A stretch of DNA of 64,000 nucleotides from Symsagittifera roscoffensis (lineage: Eukaryota; Xenacoelomorpha; Acoela; Convolutidae). Position numbers and translations under genes: made by a program. Each line of letters begins with the position of its first letter. Position 1 is the stretch's first letter. This document shows positions 54,669 to 64,000 of this stretch, one piece after another. The stretch covers positions 1 through 64,000 of the forward strand of contig NW_026970879.1 in the NCBI RefSeq assembly GCF_963678635.1. Direction: 5' to 3'. The notes under the pieces are model-generated. The model was given only the letters and a program-made list of their open reading frames with translations. It ran no database searches and was not told the DNA's origin.

Positions 54669-55051
54669 TATACTAAATTAACCTCATTATTAATTGTACC
54701 AGTTTCTACAGTATTTAATTTAAGAAAATTTCTTTTAAAATCTACATCTTGAATACTTATAACATTATAATATTTATCAATATATTTAATTAAATATGCA
54801 TTAGATAAATTATTATCATATCTAATATAAAAAATATGTGTTTTAGTATCATTAATATTGCTTCCATCAACATTTGATGTATCACCAATAATCTCAACAG
54901 CAGCTTTTACTATTTTAAAATTAGATAAATCAAAATTAAAATCTACATTTTGAGGAGTTGCTATATTTCTCATATATATGGTTATGGAATATCTTAAATC
55001 ACCAGCACAAATTATAGATTTGTTGTTTATATTTATTTTAGTACAACCCAT
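54668..55051 (-). CDS. Head closure / adaptor protein (copy 2)
   Basis: The product is identical to that of 21016-21399. Confidence 0.75.
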   Translation of the reverse strand: MGCTKININNKSIICAGDLRYSITIYMRNIATPQNVDFNFDLSNFKIVKAAVEIIGDTSNVDGSNINDTKTHIFYIRYDNNLSNAYLIKYIDKYYNVISIQDVDFKRNFLKLNTVETGTINNEVNLV

Positions 55052-55053
55052 TA

Positions 55054-55728
55054 CTAAATTCTAATTATTTTATTTTGCAATAAAATACCTCTAGTAGCAT
55101 TACTAACATAACTTTTATTTATAGTATTATTATCACAATTACAATCACCACGATTTGCATATAAATCAGCAACTATCATCATTATTGCATTAATAATATC
55201 ATTATTAATTATAGTAGGTTTACAAGTAAATTCTATTTTTATAGATTGCAATTTATCATCTTTATTTTGAGGATATTGTTTATTATTATTTAAAACAATT
55301 CTTTTATAATCTCCTTCATCAATAATATAATATCTATCACTTGGGACATCTATAAAAACATTATTAACAAGATATTGAAATGAATTAATAGCACATATAT
55401 TAGATTTTGTTAATAAAAAATTATCGTAATTAGTCACAGGTGCATTATATTGATTAGAATAATCAAAATAATCTCTATATGTTAAAAATACTTTTTCTAA
55501 ATATTCTTGTTTAGTAAAATTTTCAACATAAGAAGTAGCAGAAGATAAATATAAATTTAATATAACATCATCAATATCATTATTAATATTTAATGCTTGT
55601 TTTAATGTTGTTAAATCTATTAAAGGTGTAGAAGTTTGAGAGGTAATCGTATATTTATAAGGTTTTGAATTAGCAATATCGGGAGATCTTGCTGAAACAC
55701 CACCATATAATGCAAAATTACTCATCAA
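55054..55728 (-). CDS. Head-tail connector gp6-like (copy 2)
   Basis: The product is identical to that of 21402-22076. Confidence 0.8.
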   Translation of the reverse strand: MMSNFALYGGVSARSPDIANSKPYKYTITSQTSTPLIDLTTLKQALNINNDIDDVILNLYLSSATSYVENFTKQEYLEKVFLTYRDYFDYSNQYNAPVTNYDNFLLTKSNICAINSFQYLVNNVFIDVPSDRYYIIDEGDYKRIVLNNNKQYPQNKDDKLQSIKIEFTCKPTIINNDIINAIMMIVADLYANRGDCNCDNNTINKSYVSNATRGILLQNKIIRI

Positions 55729-55736
55729 ATAATTAC

Positions 55737-55961
55737 CTATTTATTTTTTTTAATTTGAGGTTGAGGTTTAGGTTTAGATTTAGGTTTAGGTTTAGGTTGT
55801 TTTTCTTCTTTTTCTAATTTTACAAAATCTTTCCCTGCACCTAATTCTATTAACCTTGTTGCTATATTATCTGTTAAATCATGTATATCACCTGCAAAAA
55901 ATTGTTTATTTTCTCTAGGTGATATAGCTAATTTAATATTTTTTGTAATTTTAATTTTCAT
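55737..55961 (-). CDS. Small head-region protein with longer Lys/Pro tail (copy 2)
   Basis: 74 residues, four more than copy 1. The tail reads QPKPKPKSKPKPQPQIKK, extended by a 12-base in-frame insertion in the repeat; one further change (GKEF to GKDF). The repeat probably varies by replication slippage. Confidence 0.55.
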   Translation of the reverse strand: MKIKITKNIKLAISPRENKQFFAGDIHDLTDNIATRLIELGAGKDFVKLEKEEKQPKPKPKSKPKPQPQIKKNK

Positions 55962-55974
55962 ATTAAAACCTTAA

Positions 55975-56385
55975 TTATACTGGTACTATTTCGCCACTTT
56001 GTACAACAATAGCATTGATATGAGCACCTGTAGTTACAGCAGTTGATGTTACTCTTAATCTTAAGTATCTTTTATTAGAAAATACACCAACTGAACCCAA
56101 TACAGAATTATCGGCACTAACAGAAGTTAGATTTAAATTATCTAAATCACCTATAATTTTTGTATCTGGTACAAGTGTAGCATCAGATAAATCAGAGTTA
56201 CTACCTTCTTGAACACTAAATTTATATGTACCATCTGTATAATCAGTACATTGAACAACAAACATAACACCTAAATCATAATTAGCATTATCTACTATAT
56301 CACCATTTGTCACTTTATTTGCAGTGACTGTATTATTAAGAACCAAATTACTTTGTAATTGTGATTTTATATCTTTAACACTCAT
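55975..56385 (-). CDS. Bbp16-like capsid cement protein (copy 2)
   Basis: The product is identical to that of 22311-22721. Confidence 0.6.
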   Translation of the reverse strand: MSVKDIKSQLQSNLVLNNTVTANKVTNGDIVDNANYDLGVMFVVQCTDYTDGTYKFSVQEGSNSDLSDATLVPDTKIIGDLDNLNLTSVSADNSVLGSVGVFSNKRYLRLRVTSTAVTTGAHINAIVVQSGEIVPV

Positions 56386-56406
56386 TTTTTAATCTCCTTT
56401 AAATCA

Positions 56407-57696
56407 TTAAGCTGATAGTTGAAGTAGTTTAATAGCTTCAAAGTTTGAAACATCACCACCAACGCGTTTAATTGAATAATATTTTATATATGGTTTAGCT
56501 GTCAATGGATCACGCAATACTCTAATACCTAATCTGTCAACGATAGTATAACCCGTAGAAAAATCAGCATATACCATTGATAAACTATCGGTAGCAGCGT
56601 CTGGCATATCATTCATAAATATCACATTTTTACCTAAAAGAGATAAAGATCTACTTTCTTGTAAAAAACGCGTATCAAATATATATCTGTTTTGAGAATC
56701 TTTTAAAGTAATGACTTTTTCAAATTCTTTTCTTCTAATACCCCATACAGCATTTGCTTGATATTCTTCTTTTAAAGAGTTTTGAAGTTGTTTAAGTGAA
56801 TCAGCTGTGATATCACCATTAACACCAGAATTTATTCTTTCAATAGCTTTTCGACCATACGCACCATAAGCATCATCTTTTTCAGCTTGTGTATAATCTC
56901 TATAAGTCAAAAATCCTTTAGGTTTTTGTGAACCATCACCACTAACAAAAGCCGTATTTTCATCTCTTGAAAATTTATCAGCAACTTTTCTACCTAACCA
57001 AGATTCAACATCAAAACCAGCATCATCTAAAGCTTTTTGAGTTGCTAAAGGTTGTGCAAATTGTTCATGAATAGCTATTTTAAGTTTGCCAATTTCAGGA
57101 GTATCAGTATCGTTACGATCTGAAGTCTCACCAATCCAACCACCATTAGTAGCTTGGTTATCATCTATTAACATTTCAAAAACATCACTATTTGTTGTTA
57201 CAACATTTGCATATTGTCTAATTGGTGAAGTTTCAAAAACTCTTGTCACAACTTGATTAGAAAAATCAGGTCTTACAAAATAACCACCTTCAGGATTAAT
57301 ACCTGAAACAATAGATTTTGTTTGTAACAATCTATCTTCTTTACTTATTCCAATAAAATTTTTAGTTATTGCATTAGAGACAACATATTCTTGCATTTCA
57401 TCAGATGGAGCAATACCTTTTTTAAGATATTTTGCAAATTCTGATCTATATTCAGCTTCTTTTTCTTTAGCTTCTTGTTCAGAACTTACATTAATGCGTG
57501 ATAGTTGTTTAGATATCAATTCAATTTGAGCTTCATTAGCTTTAGTTTTAGCTTGTTCATCTTGTATTTTTTGTGCAATATCACCAACTTCTTTACTTGC
57601 ATTTTTTGCTGTATCTTTAAGACCTTTATCAAATGCTTCTTGGCTCATTTCAATAGCTGAACCCAATTCATCTAATTTTTTATTTATTTCTTCCAT
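56407..57696 (-). CDS. HK97-fold major capsid protein (copy 2)
   Basis: The product is identical to that of 22743-24032, so the two units can build mixed heads. Confidence 0.93.
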   Translation of the reverse strand: MEEINKKLDELGSAIEMSQEAFDKGLKDTAKNASKEVGDIAQKIQDEQAKTKANEAQIELISKQLSRINVSSEQEAKEKEAEYRSEFAKYLKKGIAPSDEMQEYVVSNAITKNFIGISKEDRLLQTKSIVSGINPEGGYFVRPDFSNQVVTRVFETSPIRQYANVVTTNSDVFEMLIDDNQATNGGWIGETSDRNDTDTPEIGKLKIAIHEQFAQPLATQKALDDAGFDVESWLGRKVADKFSRDENTAFVSGDGSQKPKGFLTYRDYTQAEKDDAYGAYGRKAIERINSGVNGDITADSLKQLQNSLKEEYQANAVWGIRRKEFEKVITLKDSQNRYIFDTRFLQESRSLSLLGKNVIFMNDMPDAATDSLSMVYADFSTGYTIVDRLGIRVLRDPLTAKPYIKYYSIKRVGGDVSNFEAIKLLQLSA

Positions 57697-58330
57697 TTTG
57701 TAAACTCCTAATTATTTGATCAATTTTATTAATATTTTTCTTTATTTCGTTATCTTCATCAAAATCTACTTTGCTACAGATATATAACGACGCTTTATGT
57801 GACATACCTAAATCTCTTAGATGATGTTCCAAATCTCTTTTATTTTTTAATTTTAATACATCTTTTAATTCTGATTTAAAAGATTGTATATTGGCTCCAG
57901 TATTGGCTGGGAATGTTACCAAAGATATTTCATTTAATGAAATTTTATTAAAAAAAGTATTATTATTTTTAATTTCTATATCATCTCGTTTTGCTGAAAA
58001 ACCTATAGACATAGATTTAATACTTCCTACTTTCATTTGCGGTATAACTCTACCTGAAACTAATGTATCATCTTTTGGCAATTTAGCTTTAATATATAAA
58101 CCTTCATTATTTTCTTCAGAAAAATATGTTACCCCTATTGGTTCTTTATTGTCATGTTGAAACAAAATAGGAATTGTTTTGTTATGATTATCAAAAGCAC
58201 CTTTGACAATTGTATCGCCATCTAAATCTTTTTTAAAAGTTGATGCTAAACCTTCAAAAGTAAAAAAATCTTTATTTTCATTTTCATTGTATGATTTAAC
58301 AATAAAATTACAATTTAATTTTTTATTCAT
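57680..58330 (-). CDS. Prohead protease S78 (copy 2)
   Basis: 216 residues; a single change, Glu116 to Asp116. His59, Ser108 and Glu134 are intact. Confidence 0.88.
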   Translation of the reverse strand: MNKKLNCNFIVKSYNENENKDFFTFEGLASTFKKDLDGDTIVKGAFDNHNKTIPILFQHDNKEPIGVTYFSEENNEGLYIKAKLPKDDTLVSGRVIPQMKVGSIKSMSIGFSAKRDDIEIKNNNTFFNKISLNEISLVTFPANTGANIQSFKSELKDVLKLKNKRDLEHHLRDLGMSHKASLYICSKVDFDEDNEIKKNINKIDQIIRSLQNGRNK

Positions 58331-58428
58331 AAAATACTAATCAAATTTAATATATAATCATATTATAATATAATAAGATAATAAAATATAACATAAATTA
58401 AAAAAATATTTTATAGATTTTTTAATAT

Positions 58429-58456
58429 ATAATATACACATTAATTTAATTGTAAA
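58429..58456 (-). promoter_or_regulatory. Promoter for the protease-capsid genes (copy 2)
   Basis: TTTACA, 16 bases, TATTAT, kept while the surrounding gap carries several changes and a 1-bp indel. Confidence 0.45.
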
Positions 58457-58577
58457 TAAAAAATTTTTAAAATTGTGAGCAAAAAATAAAAGAAATTACT
58501 AGCACAACAAAAAATCTTTAGTTAAAAAAATAGATTGAAAAAAGATGGTAATAATTAACTTTGATTGTGATAATATA

Positions 58578-59363
58578 TTAAAAATTTATCATACTTGAAC
58601 ATCTACATTGTATTGTATTTTTAAGAGTTGAGTATTTAGTGTCGCCGGGATATGATAATAATTCACCCCATACAACAAAAAAATCATTGACATTTACAGT
58701 TTGACCATCGGCTTCGGCATGTGCTTCTCTTGTGTGATTATCCAAAACAGCACCCCAAGTTTTAGTTAATTTGTTTTCCGGTAAATCTTCAGTAATAGTA
58801 TCATTAATTAAATTTGTATAATTGCTTTTGGTCGTTTCAGAAGACATTTGTGTGAATGTCGTAGATATTGTATCTATTCTATTTTTATAACTATTAGTTA
58901 TTTCTTTTTTGAATAATTCTGCAGATAATCCCAATAAAGATAATTCATAAAACTTTTTATTATTAGTATTTATTATAGATGTGCTTGTTTGTTCAACAAC
59001 ATTTTGCATAGATATATTATTTATTTGCATAGTTTTATTTTTTATTATTTCTAATAAATTTTTATATGTAATATTATTAAAAGATTGACTAGCTATATTT
59101 TTTAATAATTCATTAGTATTAGTATTTATCAACATTTTATTAACTATATTTATAAATTTATTACTAACTTCTATCCAATTCATAAAAAATATAGCATTTA
59201 ATTGTAATTTATAAGTATTTAAATTTTTATATGTATTATATTTAGTATAATAATTGACAATATCATCTATAATAATTTTAAATAATCTATTTAAATCTTT
59301 AGCAATTTTTTTTTCATGCTTTAATTTAAAAATAGTATCTATTTGCTGTTGCTTAAAATCCAT
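58578..59363 (-). CDS. Mu gpF-like minor head protein (copy 2)
   Basis: 261 residues; three changes (S to L in NTYKSQL, I to V in FINIINK, T to A in GLSTELF). The C-terminal signature is unchanged. Confidence 0.85.
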   Translation of the reverse strand: MDFKQQQIDTIFKLKHEKKIAKDLNRLFKIIIDDIVNYYTKYNTYKNLNTYKLQLNAIFFMNWIEVSNKFINIVNKMLINTNTNELLKNIASQSFNNITYKNLLEIIKNKTMQINNISMQNVVEQTSTSIINTNNKKFYELSLLGLSAELFKKEITNSYKNRIDTISTTFTQMSSETTKSNYTNLINDTITEDLPENKLTKTWGAVLDNHTREAHAEADGQTVNVNDFFVVWGELLSYPGDTKYSTLKNTIQCRCSSMINF

Positions 59364-60769
59364 AATGCTTTAATTTCTTCATCTGTATTTTGTTCTGTTT
59401 TCATATAAGAATAAAACTCTTGATATTGTTTTTCTTCATCATTTGCATCATTATCATTATTTTCTTGATCTGTATTATTCATCAAATCATTCATATTTAA
59501 CGGTGATGGATCATTTGGTAATTCATCTCCGCCATCAATAGGTGCATAACCAATATCCGCTCTTATTTCATTTGGAGTATTAACATTTATTTGTTTCATT
59601 AATAAAGCATTAGATAAAACTTCTGGTTTTAATGATTCTATTGTTGAAATATCAATATTAAATTTTAAATTTTCAGAATCAGGATATCGTGCTAATATTA
59701 ATTTTGTTAATTCTTCATTAATTCTTTTTGCTAAAGGAATTACAGCATCTTTATCTAAATGAAGTCTAGCAGTTTGTAAATTATTTAATGTCATTGTTGA
59801 GTCTAAAATTAATGCTAAAGGAACACCATAAACATTTGCTATCCTAGATAACATACTATCTTGTAATTCTTTAAATTGCATATCTTTATTATTTTGAGAC
59901 ATTTCCTTATAATCTAAACCATCCAAAATTAGTGGTCTGCCTGTATTGTCGGAACCTTGAAATTTTTTACTTTCTTGTTGTATTCTTTCATATTGAGTAT
60001 TAGTTAATTCTTCGCCTCGATTGTTAACCCATGCGCTCGAAGGTCTAGCACCATTTTTTAATAATGCAGAATTATTATTATTACCAGCTATATAAGATTC
60101 CATTTCTTGAAATAAAGGATAAGCTTTACTCATTCCAAAAAAATCATTTGCATATTGACAAGGGTTATATTTTTTAATATGATATAATTCTTTATCATTA
60201 CCATTGTAAAATTTTAAGCCTTCAATTGTTTCTTGAGCATAAAATTTAATAGTTTTCATATTATTATATTGCCAACTTTTAGGAATTTGATTTATATTAT
60301 CTATACCATAAGAATTAGCTTGAAAAAATAAGGGATTCATGTTAAATATTTCTAATGGTGGTTTTTTGATATTACCTGTACAAAGTAAAAATGTATTACC
60401 AGTAATTAAAAAATTTAACGCTAAAGTTTCTTTAAATTCAAATTCTGTACAATCATAATTAGGATTATTTAATAAATTTAATGCTGGATGATTTTCTAAA
60501 TATTCTTTATTTTTTGTATCGTATATTTTAAAGGGTATTTCTGCATAAGAATTAACTATTTTTTCAACAACCATAAAAAATGGTGAACATTCTCTATATA
60601 ATTTCATGGCATTTTCAATAGATAAAGTATAATTATTATTATTTGTATAATTACCATAAAATGTTTCTAAATTAACAAAATTTTTTTTAATAAAATTATC
60701 TTGTAATTGTTTGTTTAAATTTTTTAAATCTTTAATTTGTTTATTTTTTGATGAATTAAACAATTTCAT
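59339..60769 (-). CDS. HK97-family portal (copy 2)
   Basis: 476 residues; one change (NDLINNT to NDLMNNT) in the acidic C-terminal tail. Several silent changes are present. Confidence 0.92.
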   Translation of the reverse strand: MKLFNSSKNKQIKDLKNLNKQLQDNFIKKNFVNLETFYGNYTNNNNYTLSIENAMKLYRECSPFFMVVEKIVNSYAEIPFKIYDTKNKEYLENHPALNLLNNPNYDCTEFEFKETLALNFLITGNTFLLCTGNIKKPPLEIFNMNPLFFQANSYGIDNINQIPKSWQYNNMKTIKFYAQETIEGLKFYNGNDKELYHIKKYNPCQYANDFFGMSKAYPLFQEMESYIAGNNNNSALLKNGARPSSAWVNNRGEELTNTQYERIQQESKKFQGSDNTGRPLILDGLDYKEMSQNNKDMQFKELQDSMLSRIANVYGVPLALILDSTMTLNNLQTARLHLDKDAVIPLAKRINEELTKLILARYPDSENLKFNIDISTIESLKPEVLSNALLMKQINVNTPNEIRADIGYAPIDGGDELPNDPSPLNMNDLMNNTDQENNDNDANDEEKQYQEFYSYMKTEQNTDEEIKALWILSNSK

Positions 60770-60780
60770 AATAATCCTTT

Positions 60781-61662
60781 TTATGTTGATACATAAGTAT
60801 TTAATAAACTAATTCTAGTCATAGATTCTAATGTTATATCACAATCTATATTTTTTTTGCCTATAATACTACTTGTTAATTGGTAGCCATTACCAGTGCC
60901 AATCGGTGATGGTAAACTAGTATTATTAGCAATTGTATTGAAATTCATACTAAATTTTCCATTAGTAATTTCATTATTTATAGAAACATTATTCATATAT
61001 TCTTCTCCTGTTATAACATTAAAAAACTTTATAATAATAACCAAGTCATCAGTTATATTAAATTGTCTTATAAATGAAAAATTAAAATTCCATTGGTGGG
61101 ATTGACCTAAAGAAATATTTTCTAAAAAAGTTTCATTTACATTATCCCAAATAGAAGCTTCAGATTGAACAGGCGCCATTCTAGGCCAAACAGTAAAAGG
61201 TGATGGTGCTATTGTAATGGGCGAAGTATATTTAAATATTTGTTCAGGTGTTGGTGTAAAATCTGTTGTTATTATATTATTTGTCATTGGTTTAATAGAA
61301 TTACCATCTAATATTTGGACTTGTCCTGAAGTTGCAATAAATTTAGATAAACTATTTAATGCTAAATTTACATTAATATCTTCAATTTCAAGATAATTAA
61401 GAGAATTATCATAAGGAACTTTATCCGCATCGGGTACTTGAGCATTTTTTAATTTGCCATTGGTATTTAATGTAGCTATACCATCAGATATACCACCGTT
61501 TAAATTTTTTATTGCATTAATCATATCTCCAAAAGTTGTTTTGTATGATGTTCCAGCTGGATCATTGGAAGTGTCAGTTGTATCAACTATATAATGCGTA
61601 TCTGTTAATAATAAATTATCACTATCTTTATTTATTAAATCTGTTAATTTTCTGCTTGCCAT
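60781..61662 (-). CDS. Fibre-like head-module protein (copy 2, variant)
   Basis: 293 residues; about eight changes from copy 1, six of them in residues 195-240 (RQINIDDNFV to RQFNITDDLV; NEIANGKFSI to NEITNGKFSM). This is the most variable gene of the head block. Confidence 0.5.
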   Translation of the reverse strand: MASRKLTDLINKDSDNLLLTDTHYIVDTTDTSNDPAGTSYKTTFGDMINAIKNLNGGISDGIATLNTNGKLKNAQVPDADKVPYDNSLNYLEIEDINVNLALNSLSKFIATSGQVQILDGNSIKPMTNNIITTDFTPTPEQIFKYTSPITIAPSPFTVWPRMAPVQSEASIWDNVNETFLENISLGQSHQWNFNFSFIRQFNITDDLVIIIKFFNVITGEEYMNNVSINNEITNGKFSMNFNTIANNTSLPSPIGTGNGYQLTSSIIGKKNIDCDITLESMTRISLLNTYVST

Positions 61663-61663
61663 T

Positions 61664-62752
61664 TTAATTTCCTATAGGTTTATCATCTAAATTATAATTA
61701 TCATTTGATATAATAACATGATTTTTATTAAATATTTTATTGTTTAAATTTCTAAATGCTTTTGTTGTTGGATTCATAAATATATCATTATTTGTAACTT
61801 GATTTACTTGCTGCCATTGGTATTGGTGTATATAATAAGATTTAGAATATCCTGCCATATTATCAACAATAGGAGTTATATTACTCATAGGAATGCTACT
61901 AGTTAATTGAGGGTTAAAATGAGAATTTATTAAAACTTTATACAACGGTAATCTTAACATTTCTGCAATATCTCTTGCTGTTCTTCCAGTGATTTCATTT
62001 TTAGAAGGTATAAATACATAAGTAGAAAAATTAGCTAATTGTTCGATATTCCAACCATTTAAAGTGGCTACATTTTGTACGGCATCTAATGGTGAACTTC
62101 TCGCTTTACCCGTTTGATAATCATCTAAAACAACAAATAGCCAATAATCTATATTTGCAGATCCTTCGTAAGATTCTATAAGTCTTTCTAAATTTGAACC
62201 ACCTGAAATTTTAATTTTAGTGGATACTAATATATTTTCTATATTTATGTCAGTATAAATATTATTGTGTATTGTAATATTTATGGTCGTTGGGCTTATT
62301 ACTGTTACAGTATGAAAATCATTAATTATATTGTCACTATAATTTTCAATTAATAAAGGATTGCCTATAGAAGTTGTTATATCTGTATTATTTTCAAAAG
62401 TAAATGTTTTTCTATTAGGCACTGTTTTGACATTGAATGTACCATTTAAAGATGGAATATCAGAATTTTGTATCATGATATCATTTTGCCAATTTTGAGT
62501 TAAATCGTGGTCTTGTATAGTTGTTGCTGTAATTATGCCATCATTATTAGTCATTTGAGATATATCCAAATTAACTAATGCATTATGTATTGATATTTTA
62601 TCTCCTGTTTTTAAGTTATGATTTGATTCAAAATTTATAGTTATTAAATCGTTATTAACATCTAAACTACTAACATTTAAAGTCGTATTAAATAAATTAG
62701 TATATTGAGGTAAATATTTAATAAGGTGATTAATAATATCTGAAGAAAACAT
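61664..62752 (-). CDS. Structural protein with FCCH-like inserts (copy 2)
   Basis: 362 residues; two changes (ITPTVDN to ITPIVDN, NKNNVII to NKNHVII). The insert repeats are identical. Confidence 0.4.
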   Translation of the reverse strand: MFSSDIINHLIKYLPQYTNLFNTTLNVSSLDVNNDLITINFESNHNLKTGDKISIHNALVNLDISQMTNNDGIITATTIQDHDLTQNWQNDIMIQNSDIPSLNGTFNVKTVPNRKTFTFENNTDITTSIGNPLLIENYSDNIINDFHTVTVISPTTINITIHNNIYTDINIENILVSTKIKISGGSNLERLIESYEGSANIDYWLFVVLDDYQTGKARSSPLDAVQNVATLNGWNIEQLANFSTYVFIPSKNEITGRTARDIAEMLRLPLYKVLINSHFNPQLTSSIPMSNITPIVDNMAGYSKSYYIHQYQWQQVNQVTNNDIFMNPTTKAFRNLNNKIFNKNHVIISNDNYNLDDKPIGN

Positions 62753-62808
62753 TTTTTTATAAACTTAATTTTGTATGTTATGGAAATTATATTTTATATA
62801 CATAAGAA

Positions 62809-63000
62809 TTACAATATCTTAAAATCTTTTAAAAGAGAATGATAAAGTTTTTTTAAAGTTTTTGCTTCATAGTTGATAATTTTATTATCATTTTTATATC
62901 TAATAATTTTAAATGTATTGTTTGAATAATAAATTGTACTTTTGCTAGATTCACTATGTAATATTTTTATTATTTTCAAATATATTTTTTTATTATTCAT
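62809..63000 (-). CDS. Small basic protein (copy 2)
   Basis: The product is identical to that of 29144-29335; same four-base overlap with the terminase gene. Confidence 0.5.
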   Translation of the reverse strand: MNNKKIYLKIIKILHSESSKSTIYYSNNTFKIIRYKNDNKIINYEAKTLKKLYHSLLKDFKIL

Positions 63001-64000
63001 TGAATTATCCTAATGTTTCTTTCTTTTGGTTCAAATAAACACATTATAAAAGCATCTGCTTTATTAGGACTATCTATTTCTCTTTTAGCTAAATCTTTTT
63101 TACTTTCAACTTTGACTCTTCCTGAATTGTCAAAATCTTTTCGAGGTGTACTTAATTCAATAATTAAACTATCAATATCATTTATTAAAGATGAAATAGA
63201 TATTATCATATCTTGGTCTATTTTGTCATATTTATTATTTACAGCATTATATGTATATTTAATTTTATCAGCTATTTCCCACCACGCTTGAGCTTTTAAA
63301 TTGGCAAACATATCTATATTTTTGATTTTATCTTTATAAATTTGTTTAGGTCTATTAACACTGGCTCCAGCATTAAATTTGATATGTTTGATATTAGTAT
63401 TTTTATCTAAATTTAAGGAATTTATAGTTGAACCGACTGATGCACCTACACCGATACTATCATAAATTATTTTGGCATTATGTTGATTGGCATAATTATA
63501 AACTTTCATAGTAGACTTAACTAACTCATCTTCATCAGCTTTCCACTCTTCTATATGATTAATTAATATTCCATATCTACCCACAATAGCATTTTTATCT
63601 TTCCCGTCGTCAGCAACATCATAACCAACAAAATTTTGACCTGCGTTTTCAATATTTAAAATTTTATGAGCATCTATACAAGCTAATATCCATTTTCTTT
63701 TTATAAGTGTATCTAAACTTTCGCTTAAAGGAATACCCAAATATATATTATTAAATTCATTTTCATCTAATTCTTTTTTTTCTATATCAATTAATGATTT
63801 GGCACTTTTACTTAAAAATGGATTATCGTGATAATTTATAATTTTTTTATTTAAATTAACTAATGTTTTATTAACAAAAGTTTTATAAACAAAATCGGTG
63901 TCGTAGCGTGGATTAAAAACAAATATTAAAAAGCTACCTTGTTTTCTTAAAACTGTTGGTTTAATTAAATTATATTGTTTGCTAGTTAATAATTCTGATT
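62997..64000 (-). CDS. terL: Terminase large subunit, C-terminal 333 residues (copy 2, cut by window end)
   Basis: Corresponds to residues 123-455 of the copy-1 protein; the start would lie about 364 bases beyond the window. The nuclease residues Asp249, Asp302 and Asp437 are present. Two changes are visible (INYIEEW to INHIEEW, YAIQHN to YANQHN). The frame is open to the window edge, so this is not a broken gene. Confidence 0.88.
   Translation of the reverse strand, partial: SELLTSKQYNLIKPTVLRKQGSFLIFVFNPRYDTDFVYKTFVNKTLVNLNKKIINYHDNPFLSKSAKSLIDIEKKELDENEFNNIYLGIPLSESLDTLIKRKWILACIDAHKILNIENAGQNFVGYDVADDGKDKNAIVGRYGILINHIEEWKADEDELVKSTMKVYNYANQHNAKIIYDSIGVGASVGSTINSLNLDKNTNIKHIKFNAGASVNRPKQIYKDKIKNIDMFANLKAQAWWEIADKIKYTYNAVNNKYDKIDQDMIISISSLINDIDSLIIELSTPRKDFDNSGRVKVESKKDLAKREIDSPNKADAFIMCLFEPKERNIRIIQ

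Larger units (their letters stand above)
32955..64000. mobile_element. Phage genome unit, copy 2 (incomplete at window end)
   Basis: Second head-to-tail copy of the same unit. The early arm is almost base-identical to copy 1. It differs by a replaced and longer tail-fibre locus (+698 bp), a 12-bp expansion in a Lys/Pro-rich gene near 55740-55800, a 1-bp intergenic indel near 58332, and clusters of substitutions. The window ends inside its large terminase gene, so the small terminase, fibre-like and HTH genes of this copy lie outside. Confidence 0.9.

Overview
The window is 64 kb of very AT-rich DNA (by eye well under 30% GC) made almost entirely of two head-to-tail copies of one tailed-phage genome. 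The first copy spans about 1-32954. The second starts at 32955 and is cut by the window end inside the large terminase gene. Every gene of the first unit recurs in the same order and orientation, offset by +32954 at the start and, after a 698-bp tail-fibre difference and two small indels, by +33665 at the end. No chromosomal host gene, rRNA, tRNA, CRISPR array or insertion sequence was seen. TGA acts as a stop (ATGA overlaps) and TGG encodes Trp, so the code looks standard. The lipoprotein signal and Mu-like contractile tail suggest a Gram-negative host. The extreme AT bias fits a reduced, host-associated bacterium, but the species cannot be named from this sequence.

Each unit has two opposed arms. 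The rightward (+) arm, 326-9586, starts with a lipoprotein with a C-terminal membrane segment (spanin-like) and two polytopic membrane proteins. Next comes a 1-kb gene-free region with a long imperfect inverted repeat. A replication/recombination block follows: Toprim primase, DUF3987-type ATPase, Gp157 family, Sak4-like ATPase, DUF669 ssDNA-binding-like protein, RadD-like helicase with zinc ribbon, and RusA-like resolvase. Two unknown genes close the arm. The leftward (-) arm, read from 33092 down to 9588, starts with two small HTH proteins and then encodes packaging and head: small and large terminase, fibre-like proteins, portal, Mu F-like protein, S78 protease, HK97 capsid, cement protein and connectors. 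The contractile tail follows: sheath, two tube paralogues, a chaperone with a probable -1 frameshift, Mu gp46/47/48, fibre, tape measure, gpN, gpP and gp45 spike. The arms converge at 9586/9588 and diverge at 138/326 from back-to-back extended -10 promoters.

The combination is an HK97-type head with a Mu-type contractile tail, without transposase, integrase or recognisable endolysin. The copies are nearly identical in most genes but differ in islands: the helicase core, the gpP C-terminus, the tape-measure middle, one head-region fibre-like gene, and above all the tail-fibre locus. Copy 1 has a short fibre and only a 20-bp scar of a chaperone gene. Copy 2 has a collar-type fibre plus an intact chaperone-like gene, but its gp48 gene carries two frameshifts. 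The array could be tandem prophages, a dimeric phage-plasmid, or an assembly that joined two variants of a circular phage genome; the sequence alone does not decide.
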